A stretch of DNA of 64,000 nucleotides from Acorus gramineus (Eukaryota; Streptophyta; Magnoliopsida; Acorales; Acoraceae). Position 1 is the first letter of the stretch. Each line of letters begins with the position of its first letter. The translations under genes were made by a program, and so were the position numbers. The notes under the pieces were generated by a model. That model was not told where the DNA came from, searched no databases, and was given only the letters and a program-made list of their open reading frames with translations. This document shows positions 1 through 10,815 of the stretch, piece after piece. Location: the NCBI GenBank assembly GCA_030737835.1, contig CM060850.1:11397571-11461570 (forward strand). Direction: 5' to 3'.

Positions 1-190
1 GATCTTTGGATATTTTAATCATTCCATATTTATTTTGAATTTTTTGATATTTTGTATAATTATCCGTATCCGAATCTGGATTTTTGAATTAGATACGAAT
101 ACTTATTTTTAATATCCGTCGGATATCGGATACGAATATTTTTTCGGATATCCAGTTTTAATACCGATATAGACCTATTAAATTCATATC
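1..190. repeat. Dispersed repeat rich in GGATATCGGATACG-like words, cut by window edge
   Basis: The segment repeats inverted words such as ATCCGTATCCGAAT and CGGATATCGGATACG, so it can fold back. This style is typical of short non-autonomous transposons in plants. Related but degraded text occurs near 38500-38660 and 39500-39660. No coding potential. Superfamily not established. Confidence 0.4.
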
Positions 191-2030
191 CGTCTGATTG
201 ACAGGTTTAGACAAATAGCTGGGTTGACCGACGACCAAGGAAGCTTGGTTTTTTCTTTCCAACACATGTGCGCCCGCTTAAGCGGGAGCATATGCGAAAT
301 CGGGTCGCATAGATTTCTTTGAAACCGGGCCGCATATGCGGAACCTGGTCCACATATGGCCCGATTTCTTTGAAATCCGTTCGGTCTACTTTTTCAAACA
401 GTGTATATAAGTAATCCAATCCATAAAGTTGTACATTTTCAAAAACTTGGCCAAAATTCATCAATCTACATAATGAAACAACATTTGCTTGTGAGTAGAA
501 TGAAACAACATTGCTCTACCTAAATATATTTCAGTGCATTTATTAAGATATTAGCAATTAAGCTTAACAAATGGGAATAATTTGGTTTTACAGTGCCACC
601 CTTACTGACATATTTGAATTAACTGGATCCATATAATATAGAAAAGTAAAACATCTCTGTCGGTTGATGTATTACCCAGTAATGAATTGAGATTTTTTTT
701 TGTTTTTCTTTCTATTAGAAATCGTAATTTGTAATATTTTGATACACTACTCTTAAAAATAGTCTCACTTTTAACCAACGGATCATATGAAATTATTTTA
801 AGGTCATACACAGGATGAAATTTTCATGTAAATGCCAATGATCTCAAATAAAAGGAAAGGATTAAAAGTACGGCTAAAATCATGGCTGGATGTAACTAAC
901 ATTATCCTTCTTTAATTTGTAATAGTCATACTGCTTGTCAATAGAATTAGTGATGGAAGGTGCCATTATGAGTACACCCACCCAATTGCCAAGATTTGTT
1001 ATACCAAGATTTCATAGTGTTTTAAAATGGAACCATTCAATGAATCAGAAAAATCAGTCAAGGGTCATTGATTCAACCGTCGGGCCAATCAGATTTAAAC
1101 TGTAACATAATTACAATATAATAAATATATTAATTATTAACATTAAAAAAATATGAAATATTTTAAAAAAACTTTGCATTAATTTTTTTAACATCATAAC
1201 ATGATATTAGTATATAAAATCTAAACTTTTTTTATTAGATTTCATATATGTTATCAAGTAATTAATTATAAATTTTATGAATTAATCATAAATTTTATGA
1301 ATATATGTTCTCCACGGTTTCCTTAGGCGGCGCTGGTGGCAGCCTGCGGGTTTGGGGCTCGTGGGGGGGCTGGGGGCTCAGGCAGATTCCTCACTTGCTT
1401 GGCGTCCTAGTCCTATTGGCTTTGTATTTACTTTTATGTAATATCAATTTAAATTAGATGGTGTACTGCGCTATTTTAATCCAATTCGTGGTAGCTCCGT
1501 TTTCCTTTGTCTAAAAGATAAATAAAATAATGAAGAGCAACTTCTAAGATCATATTCACGCGTTTTTATTTCAAGCCTTCAATTCTTCGTCTGCGTTGGC
1601 CTTTATATGGTAGCAAGTCACCTTTATTTCCTTGTGTTTATACAATATAAAATAACAAGAATTAAAACAGACATAGTTATTCACTTAATATTCGTTTTGT
1701 TTGTTAAAAAAAAGCTTCTTTGTTCATGTATCTGTATATTTCTCTAACACAAAATAAATAATAATCTGTCAATTATGATAAAATCCTATATAAATTTTGA
1801 GATGGAGAAAAATACATAAAAATCCCTTAAAATTTAAAATACCAAATAAGCCATATAAAAAAAAAAAAAACAAATTCTATCCAAAAGTTTCTTCTTCAGT
1901 CACTTTACCATATAAAATGACGTAATTATTCTCTAATATAATGTGATCCTTAAATTATCTCTTGTAAGTTTCACATTGTTCACATACAAGGATTGAGAGA
2001 AGCAGCAAAAGCAATCTCAAGCAACCACAT
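191..2030. other. AT-rich intergenic DNA, no gene seen
   Basis: Poly-A/T tracts and short open frames without recognisable motifs. A small GC-rich patch at about 1318-1420 stands out from its surroundings but encodes nothing I recognise. The last part probably holds the 3' untranslated end of the minus-strand ZIP gene, whose stop codon lies at 2110-2112. Confidence 0.5.
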
Positions 2031-2109
2031 AATGCTCTCTGTTCATGATTTTCAAGTATTGTTTCTATACAAGGATTCAGCGGAGCAGCAGCTCTATCAC
2101 TAAAGATTT

Positions 2110-5100
2110 TCATGTATCCCAGATCATGACAACGGCAATCACTCCGACACCAAACACCACGGCCAGCCACCTGCGGAACGGTGAGTCGATCTGGACGGGC
2201 CGCTGCGGCACGTAGCCTTTGGAGAGGAGATGGTTTATCGAGACGTATATGAAGACGCCGCAGGCGAGGCCCATCGAGATGGCATAGATCCAGTCTGCCA
2301 CGTTGCCCTGCGTCGTGGCGTCAATGACAATGCCGATGGCCACCCCAATGGGGCTTGAGATGGCGAATGCGAACGCGTAGGCCGTGCATGAGAGGAGCGG
2401 GCGGTCTGGGATCATCCGGAGGAGGGCTATGCCCATCGCAATGGCAGCGAACACCTTGTGGAGGCTGACTGTCCACAGGACTTTCCAGGCATCTGCTTTG
2501 TTTTCTGTGGTTCCATGGACATGGTGTTCAGTAAATGTTACTTGAAAGAAAATGACATGATATGAAGCATACCAAACAAGAACTAGGAAAAATTTCATAT
2601 CAGTATGTAGTGCGTACTATGTACATCTACATGTGCTTGGATAGATGACACGTTTCCATCAAAATACAATGACGGGATTTCAATCAAAATGATTTTTAGC
2701 CCTTTGATGGACACATATCAATAGTACATACAATCACATCGTTTGAGATTTTCGATCAGACAAGCAGCTAATGGAATGAGGGAGCCTTGTCATTAGTTCA
2801 GAATTAGTTTGGCAAAGGAAAAATTTGCAATTCAGTATAATTCAGGTTATGTTCGGGAAAAGATAAGGAGAAGTTCTGAAAAATATAAAAAATACAATAA
2901 CAGAAACAATAATTATAACATGAAAAACCACCGGTTTTAAATCAAATCCATGATCGCTTAATGATGTTATTACATCAAACAATGATGAAGACTTATGTGT
3001 TCAAGTTGTAATATTTAAATTTATGTGAAACCATCAATAACACGCATTAAAAATCTACCAGAGCATAGTCTAGTTGAGCATTTTTTTCCATTTTGATTTT
3101 AATTAAGCTAAAAAGTTAATTTGTGTATGTGCATTTAATACATGTTTAACTCATTTAACACCTGAATTATCGAACAAGGCACGTGTGGTTTTAACAGGAA
3201 TAAACTTTTAAAGATAAGTTCACATTTCATAAGTCAATTAATCAATAATTTGAAACATTGGATAACAAAGATGCAGAATTAATTCCTAACCCAACTCCAA
3301 ACCGGCCTATGGATTATTTACATGAAAAAGGATATCTAAACCATTTGAAATGATGATGTGAAATGCTGCATTCAAAACCTAATACAAGGGAAATAATCTA
3401 GAGTATACGATCTTCCATTACGTGTCCATGTGGGAATGGCATATCTAATATGAATGCTGATAGAAGAATATAACAAAATAACAAATAACAATCGACATGT
3501 CGCTTACCAGCAACTCCAATGGCGATGCCCTCAAAAACGGAATGGAAACACAAAGCGACGATCAGAAGCACGCTATCACCAAGTGAACTAGCATTGACAA
3601 GTGAATGGTTTGTAGACTGAAATCCTGTGCTACCATTAGCCTGTCAATTCAACCAAGAAAACATAGAGTCCAGATACATTAGGATTAGGACCCAGAGAAT
3701 ATTTAAGAGAGAAATAAGGTGTAGAAAATGAACTAAAATTTATCATTTCATCATCTAAATATCCAGAAAACAATGCTCCAGTGGATAGAATGAAAATCCC
3801 TACCATGGTATTTGGAAGTCTATCTTCCCAGTACCAAGTGTGATTTTTTAACCCACATCTCTGTCACATAACTCTTTCTTCAAATTACTCACCAGTCATT
3901 CGTTCTTTCACCCATCATAGATGGCGACGAGAAATAGACACAACAGTCACAAAGGTGCCATCTTTACGGTGTGTACTTCACATATGCCTTATCATAAGTT
4001 CGATAATTATTTGTGAAAGGTAGAATTTCTTTATTCGGGAACAATTCATCTAAAGTTTTAAGGAAATTTTGGAAATATAAAAAATAGAAAAATTAATTAT
4101 GACACACAAAATTAACAATATCTAGATTGAATTGATGATCTCCCTGACACCATTGATGCGCATTTAATGTGTGTTTAATATGTCTAATGCGTGAATTAAT
4201 TATGATTTCTTCACGATTTAAACAGGAGTAATACTTTTGTTGAAAAGTATGTATTTAATATGGGAATTAATCAATACAGTGGCACATTAAGCAGCAAGGT
4301 ACATATGTAGATAGGTCTTCTCACAATCCGCGTGATGGAATCTGGTTATTCCATAATAGGATTTGTTGGAGTTGAATGTATTAAATATGTAAATAACGCA
4401 TTTGACATAATAGACACACCAACATCAAACAACTATGATCTCAACTGTAAAAGGAATTCTTCTCTATCACATGACGTTATCCTTTTTTCCAATCACTGTT
4501 ACCTATAAAAAATATATCTTAGAAACTCACATTATCAACTGAAGAGAGATACTTTTCCTAAGGAAAAAAATTGACCACTTGGATGCTCTTAATCTACCCA
4601 TATATCTGAAGATTCAAGACAATCTATTTTTTGAGTGAATGGTGGGAGCTTGCCACCCAAAATATCAATAAGAGACTGTATTGGTCTCGTTTGGAATCAA
4701 ATTTCAAAAACAGATTTTCATAGAAACTGCTCTCTACTCTCAATTAGTTTTTATTCATGAAACCAAAAGCTAAAGTTTTTTTTTTAAAGTTTGGAACTGA
4801 TTATCTAAAAACTGATTTTGCGGAAGCAAAAACAATTTGACAATTGGTTCCAAACAGGAGCAACAAAACATTTGGTCCTGTCAGTGTGATATAATCACTT
4901 TTTATAATAGATAATCAGTCTATTAGGCTTCTAGTAGATTGCTCTGTCTGATCATATTGGAACTGAATTATTAAATTGTTGAACAAACTCTCAATGACAA
5001 TATCAGACTAACCCATTCACTGAATAAAAAATGGTATCCATTTCTCAAAAAACCGATCATGCCGATCAATCAGGATATGTAGAAACATACAAGTTCAGTT

Positions 5101-6355
5101 TATACCAATTATTCATAAAAAAATAAGACAAATTGCAGCACTAAAAATCCACATATCACTATCTCACCTGATTCTGTGATTGCACACCTTCAAAACCTCT
5201 CCTGCCCTTTCCATCCTTAACATTCACTGAAGCCACTGCAATAAATAACAAAACTGATAAAAAACACAATATGTTCACCAAGAAATCCAAAACCAACTCA
5301 AAATTCAGGCAGTCCACGATTTAATCAACAGATACACTAATCAATCAAACCAACATCTACATTAAAAAAATTCACCAAACAACAAATACCCAATTTGATT
5401 TGAGCTCTATTATACACAGTTCTTTCTAGAGTCCCAAATACAGTCCCATATACCTTGTCACTCCTCTCAAGTCACTCTAATGTGATATATATCTCGTTAG
5501 AAATTTTTCACATTTCTTATAAATGATATCATTCAATTCATTGAAGTATATGCTTCATCTTTTAAAAAAATACATATCTTTTTAAAAAAATAGAAGAGTG
5601 TTGTTACACACAGTCCCCATTTTCAATCCTAATTCCAGTCTCATATATTTCGTTAACGTCGTATACTCACACTAACGAGATATATGTTTCCATACAAATT
5701 TTTTATATTTTCTATAAATACATCAATGCAATTCATTACAGTGTCTATTTTATTTTTTTATAAAATCATGTATGGATGAAGTATGCTATTTAAAAAAAAA
5801 ATCAAAACGTGTATGGACTAGAATTGGGGTTGTGAGTAACATTATCCACAATAAAAACATGTAAGATCTGCATTTTGGACGGTAAAATGTACTGAATGTA
5901 ACATTTTCAATTTGATTTTCAAGCGAACCCAAACACCCACCTCCATCGGAACCCTCCGCAACCACTCCGCCCTTCCTCTTACACACGTGCGCGATCACAC
6001 AATCCGCGACCATCGTCACCAGATACCCAACACAGGCGAGCATGAACGCGAACGGGTACTCCACCTCCGTCAAGTCCCCGAAGGTCTCGTCCGAATCCGA
6101 CAAGAAGTGCATCATTGCCGTCCCGAGGAAGACCCCGCCGGCGAACTGGGTCCCCATCAGGAGGAACCCCTCGTTCCATTTGAGGAAGTAGGGGGAGATC
6201 CCGCCGGCGAAGGTGGAAGCGAAGACGATGACAAGGCAGTAGAGCTTGACGGCGATGAGGGATCTGGACCGGAGGTCCGGTGGATCTTCGCCGCCGTGGG
6301 CGGTGGCGGAGGCAGCGAGGGAGAGGAGGAGGAGGAGGAGAGGGGGAGGAGACAT
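2110..6355 (-). CDS. ZIP-family metal (zinc/iron) transporter, ZIP2/ZIP11-like, 4 exons
   Basis: Predicted exons on the minus strand are 6355-5941, 5235-5168, 3640-3508 and 2504-2110. They join in frame to 336 residues, with GT-AG introns of 705, 1527 and 1003 bp. The protein should move divalent cations (Zn, possibly Mn/Fe/Cu) into the cytoplasm across the plasma membrane or an endomembrane. Seen: a hydrophobic leader (1-19), TM1 about 34-56, TM2 about 65-87, TM3 about 101-125, a short loop without a long His-rich stretch, TM4 with [10 protein letters not shown] (His194, Glu198), TM5 starting SLHKVFAA (His221), and a C-terminus ending VVMIWDT. The TM4/TM5 His and Glu residues match the family's metal site. 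From memory, Arabidopsis ZIP2/ZIP11 and rice ZIP2 are close. Exon 1 is much more GC-rich than the rest. The chosen start follows an out-of-frame ATG 17 bases upstream. Introns 1 and 2 carry MITEs. Confidence 0.93.
3118..3260. repeat. Diverged repeat in ZIP intron 3, partner at 4148-4280
   Basis: The text around GTGCATTTAATACATGTTTAA and AACAGGAATAAACTTTT resembles 4148-4280 in intron 2, in the same order, ending in AATTAATCAAT in both. The two are old copies of one element, or an old local duplication. No ends recognised. Confidence 0.4.
4681..4863. mobile_element. Short MITE in ZIP intron 2
   Basis: About 183 bp with inverted ends: the left end reads TTGGTCTCGTTTGGAATCAA, and the reverse complement of the right end reads TTGCTCCTGTTTGGAACCAA. 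A related copy lies in the last ACR4 intron (about 41746-41950). The GTTTGGAA end is typical of plant MITEs. The target duplication is unclear, so I leave the superfamily open. Confidence 0.6.
5395..5600. mobile_element. Partial MITE, TGTTACACGCAGTC family, ZIP intron 1
   Basis: It contains the family's core words (AGTCCCATATACC, ATCATTCAATTCATTGAAGTA). It abuts the complete copy at 5600-5843, so it looks like an adjacent or interrupted relative. Confidence 0.5.
5600..5843. mobile_element. MITE, TGTTACACGCAGTC family, in ZIP intron 1
   Basis: About 243 bp. The left end is TGTTACACACAGTCCCC, and the reverse complement of the right end is TGTTACTCACAACCCC. Related copies, more or less complete, are seen near 7660-7900, 13567-13860, 18130-18335, 29355-29550, 35640-35880, 37576-37835, 48800-49035, 49090-49375 and 61240-61330. 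No open frame. Superfamily unknown. Confidence 0.6.
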
Positions 6356-6380
6356 GGTGGGTGGGGAGACATGGTGGGTT
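6346..6380 (-). promoter_or_regulatory. Duplicated start context with out-of-frame upstream ATG
   Basis: Reading the minus strand, CCCACCATGTCTCC occurs twice, 17 bases apart. The downstream ATG (6355) opens the ZIP protein. The upstream ATG (6372) opens a 71-codon frame overlapping it in another phase (to 6157). Both have the same start context. Whether the upstream ATG is in the mRNA depends on the unmapped transcription start. Confidence 0.7.
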
Positions 6381-6675
6381 TTGCGGGAGTGTAATTATAT
6401 GGTTAGGTGGGGGAGGTCTCTTGATCTAGAAGTTTTTGGGTTTTTCTGTTGTACTGTGTCTGTGTGAGGAGGGGGTGAAGGAGAGGGGATTCTCTGGTTG
6501 GTTTGCCGGCTTGGGTATGGAAAATGTTACTGCTATTTTCAGTTATTTTCATTTTATTTTATTTTGGTGATATATTTTCATTTTATTTAATGTTATATAC
6601 TTTATCTATCTCATATATATGATTTTTTATTTTAAGTTAAACAATATGATTTAGAGATAAGCTGAAAAAATTATC

Positions 6676-6842
6676 TTCCTCTGTTTGTCTTTGATCCCAT
6701 AAAAAGTTTGTCTCTGATCCCATAGAAAATTCTTTTGAATTTCATTTAACAAACAAGGTATGACATAGTACCAGGACTCGAATCTAAAATCTACCCTTAA
6801 CAAAGATAAGCCGTGAACCGTTGTGCTACGACCACCGGAGAC
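6676..6842 (-). mobile_element. tRNA-derived SINE
   Basis: On the minus strand the element starts near 6842. It shows a pol III box A-like word (TAGCACAACGG, about 6816-6827) and a box B (GATTCGAGTCC, 6774-6784) at tRNA-like spacing. A non-tRNA body follows, with a near-repeat of GGGATCAGAGACAAAC. Spacing and boxes fit a plant SINE. It does not fold as a full tRNA and lacks an anticodon arm I can recognise. The 3' limit and flanking duplication are uncertain. Confidence 0.7.
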
Positions 6843-6845
6843 AAA

Positions 6846-9800
6846 TCCTTGAGAAAGATTTATCTCTAAATTATTTGAGTTTCTTATTAGTCCTTGGAGG
6901 AACTAAAATGAAATATATCATTTAAACCTGATGACTTAAATTATAATATGAAGAAATGATTACTAAAAAATATAACAAAAAAAAAAAATCATATTTATAT
7001 CATGTTTGGATAGAGAAATATAATTTTTTTTTTTTGTTTATAATGAATAAGTGGATATAACAATGTCAGAATAATGTAAGAATAAATTAATATAGATCGG
7101 TATTCTATTAAAATAATTATTTATCTTAAAATAATTTATATTGCTATCCAAATGAGATTTTATATATATAAAAAAAATTGAGTGTAACAATACTATTTGA
7201 GTTTGGAGTTAACAAGAAACCGGGTGCATTTAAAGGTGAGCAATTTTATTTTAAAAATATATGGGACGACGCGGAAGCGTCCATCAGAGCTTGGGCGTTA
7301 GACTCGGTGGAGTGTAAGGGGGTTCGGAGTTTCAGAGCACAGGTATGATGGGGTGCGAGAGTGATTGGTCTTGGGTGACGCGGCTTCTGGCTTCATGAGA
7401 GAAACCTCTTTTCCTTGAATCCGGTCTCAGTGTTTTAAATTTCTTTTAATTCTATTCCTCTGTGTCTATGTTCTATAATCTTCTCATCATCATTTCAAAC
7501 TCTATAACTTTTTTTTAATAATTTTAAAAGTGACTCATATATTCTACCATTTAATTAAAAAAAAAATCCATTGGGTTTTAATCACATGCAAGAGATTCTG
7601 CATATGAATTATTCTGACATTCAATCCCATATTTTATGCATTTTATATTGAAATATATAATATTTATTTGAGCACTTTATAACTCAAAATACAGTCCCAT
7701 ACATACCTCGTTAGCCATCCAGCGATGTATATACCTCACTATATCTCAATAATTCTTTTTCACATTTGCTAAAAAAATGAGTTTGCTCGATTTAAAATAA
7801 AACGATATACATTTTTTATTAGAATATATACTCCATTAGACGATGTTTACTATTTTTAAGAAATTAAAACATGTAGGAACTGCCTGTGGTAACAATGAAT
7901 TTCTTATAATGTATCAAGATCTTTGAAGAGGATCTTACACTTGAGTACCTATTATATTGGAGATGCCAATTGTTTCAGTGTCCAAAAAATGTGTGTCCGG
8001 GTGCTCCTCCTTATAAATCTCCAAATTAAATGCTAGCAATTGGATTACTCGAAAGGTCCAATATACATAATTTTCAAAGGGAAAAGTATAAATATATGGT
8101 ATGGATTTATCCAACTAAGATCAATAAATAAATAATTATCACGTATTTGAAGGATAATTGATATGCTTGATAAAGTCTTTCACTTCTTAGTTTATACCAA
8201 GGACCACCAAAGTTTTAAATTAAAGGTGCATCTTTTCTTATTTTTGGTAGTCAAGTTTTTACACTTCATCCTCCTCTAAAAATCAAATAAAATTAAAAGG
8301 GATTTACTTAATTGGTAATTGACTACCCTAAAAACTTTAATTGAAAGTAAATGAAAGGTAATATTGTATTTTATTTTTTTTAAAATGTTAAATAAACAAT
8401 CAACAATGAGTAAATGACACATAATGAAGCTTCTTAAATGGGATCCCAAAGTTTTTGGAGCCGAGTTATCAAGACTATTATAAAGTGTGTGTGTGTGTGT
8501 GTATATGTGTGATGGTTCGGATTTTTTTTGTGATTTTCGGTGCTATGATCATACTCTAGTTTATTTATTTATTTGACATTAATGGACATTTAGGTATATA
8601 CCTAGCTACATTTTTAATATGTCGTATTATAGGACATTTTTTAAAAAAACACTTTAGTAGCCTTTTTTATATATATAGCAAAAAGTAATATTTTACCACG
8701 CCCTTTATATATATATATATATATACACACACACCGGAGACGCCTCTAATATCACATGTAATATTGAAACAAAATTTAAAATTTTAATTGTATCTCAATA
8801 ATGAAATTTCTCTTCGTAAGTATACGAGATTTTATACTTTGGATAAAATTTTAATAAATTAAATTAAAATAAAATGTAAATTTTTTTTTTGCTGATATGT
8901 GAAAAAATAAGAAGAACCTGATCGATCAGCCTTGAGTATTACATTTCATTTAATTTCTTATACATTATCCACTTCTTATTTGGGTAAAATGCGTTTTTCC
9001 ATTGAAGTTTTCTCAACCCAGCATAAACATCTTTATAAATAAAAATATGCAATTACACCTCTTGCTTATAGATTTTCAATTAAAATGGAATAAACGTATG
9101 ATTTTATCATTTTAATTAAATTTGTATCGTGTTTCAACCTTTTAATTAATTGTTGTGAGTTATTTTTCACAAAAAATGCATCCAAATGCATTTAAAGAGT
9201 TAATTATTGTATGAATTAATCATAAAATATATCCAGAATTAGTTAATTATTTTTTTATATATATTTAGATACTTAAGGATAAAACTATTTTTTTAAATTA
9301 TTTTTTTCTCTTCTTAAAAAAAAAAGTTTATATTTTTTAACTTCGGAAAATGTTTTTATAGGTTAAAAAACTTAAGGGATCGAAACACATTTTATCCTTC
9401 TTATAATAAGGTTATTTGATGGGCAATTCCATTGAGTTTTGATAAGTGATCTTTTTTTTCTTAACCAAAACTTATTTTAAACCAACTAAGAAATGACACC
9501 ATTCTATTTCCATTCATGATAAGATATTTATTACTCATTTGATGATGTCAGAAGTAAAGCCTTCTTCTCTTCTTTTAAATGAATAATTGAATAAAGTTCA
9601 CATTTATTTATTCTGTAATCAATTTTACGTGATTTACTTGGTTGGAGCACTATTTTGCCAAATCCGTGAGATTTATCTCGGTGGTCTTACCATTCGATCG
9701 ATATGTAAAATTGAGAAAATCTTTTTTTAAAAAAATGAATAGCATTTAATTAAATCCTAATTCTAATTTTAGAATAAGAGGGGTCAAAAAAATCTAATTG

Positions 9801-9900
9801 GACCTAACCTGAACTCTCATTTGAATTGGTTTATGATTGTTGAAGGTTTTTATCTTTTAACTGTTGCATAAAACACAAGACTGCTGCTAAACAAATTACC
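6846..9900. other. AT-rich intergenic DNA with MITE relics and simple repeats
   Basis: No gene recognised. About 7660-7910 is a relic of the TGTTACACGCAGTC MITE family. A GC-richer patch at 7262-7400 has no coding signal I recognise. Short (GT)n at about 8487-8500 and (AT)n at about 8709-8728. The rest is poly-A/T-rich. Confidence 0.5.
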
Positions 9901-9904
9901 TCAT

Positions 9905-10815
9905 CTCATAAAACAAATAGATACGTCGGGAAAGAATGCCTTGCACTATGCAGCATGGAACATTTCTCTGAAGATATCTGATTGCTTCTCACAACTGAGA
10001 GAATGCTTACATACGTGAAAGACAATGATGGTCTCACACCTATACTAACAAAGTTCGTGTATGGCAAATATTCGACCAATGTCATATTCAATACGGTACG
10101 TGTACATTTGTAAATCATACGGGATAAATACGAAAAAGTACAGGGATAATTAGATAATTTTTTAGATAATTTAAACATTAGTATGTATTAATGAATTTAA
10201 TATGCATTATGTTCGGTACGGTACGTTTTGTACGTTTGATGTCTAATCAGATTACTTTAACGAATATTCGAATAAGTACGGAGTACTTTGTTACTATGCT
10301 CACACCATTCTTTATCGCAATCCAAACCGGCAGTTGTCGCACGGCATGCATGATCCTCGATCACTGCCCGGATATGGGAGAGGTATGGGACATGTGCGGC
10401 AGGAACACATTTTACATCACCTTTAAATGCCACTTGGATACGCTGAGAGCTCTTATTATGAAGACCATTGCATTGTTCGCGATGCTCTTGACCACTATCA
10501 ACTTCACAACGTCCTTCATGTTGCCCAAAGACCTCACAAAGAAGCCTGCCTTTATAGTATTCCTGCTGTTCGACACCATCTCCTTGTGCTGTTGCATGAT
10601 ACTAGCTGCCCTTCTGCTGTGGGGCTCAGTGGGTGACCCCGAATTACTAATTGTTCCTTGACTTTCATGAGCGGGTACTTGTTGGCGTATGCATATTGTG
10701 CATCACTAGTGGTGTTTGCAGCGGCGGTGTATGCGATGATATCTGATGAGTGCCTGTGGCTAGTGATTGCAGTTTGCTTATTGGTTTCTAATGTCCCCTT
10801 CATCTGAGCTGAGCG
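9905..10815 (+). pseudogene. Ankyrin-repeat/PGG-domain membrane protein gene fragment (copy 1)
   Basis: Readable in pieces. An ankyrin unit (GKNALHYAA-like, about 9920-9965) is followed, after an inserted MITE (10041-10298), by a second ankyrin piece (TGSCRTACMILDHCPD), then the PGG-type membrane domain: ALIMKTIALFAMLLTTINF, FDTISLCCCMILAALLLWG, ending near 10806. PGG-domain ankyrin proteins (ACD6/ITN1 kin) are plasma-membrane proteins in defence and salt responses. This copy is dead: a stop in the first ankyrin unit, the MITE insertion, and a frame change after LLIVP so that the last transmembrane stretch continues in another frame. Only the C-terminal part of a gene is present; I saw no upstream exons. 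Its closest relative is the opposed copy at 12631-13395, by eye about 85-90% alike over the last 230 bp. Confidence 0.8.
10041..10298. mobile_element. 258-bp hAT-type MITE inside ankyrin copy 1
   Basis: The element is flanked by a perfect 8-bp direct repeat CTCACACC (10033-10040 and 10299-10306). The opposed ankyrin copy has the uninterrupted site (CTCACACCATTC). Its ends are inverted: the left is TATACTAACAAAGTTC, and the reverse complement of the right is CATAGTAACAAAGTAC. The 8-bp duplication suggests hAT. No coding capacity. Confidence 0.85.

Noticed and set aside
207-464. 85-codon open frame on the minus strand
   Set aside because: No motif I recognise, no splice or promoter context; treated as chance.
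5912-6467. Several open frames on the plus strand rich in Arg, Glu and Gly
   Set aside because: They are antisense to the GC-rich ZIP exon 1; their length comes from that exon's codon bias.
6774-6827. Possible tRNA gene (box A and box B at normal spacing)
   Set aside because: No full cloverleaf or acceptor stem, and the sequence continues into a SINE-like body.
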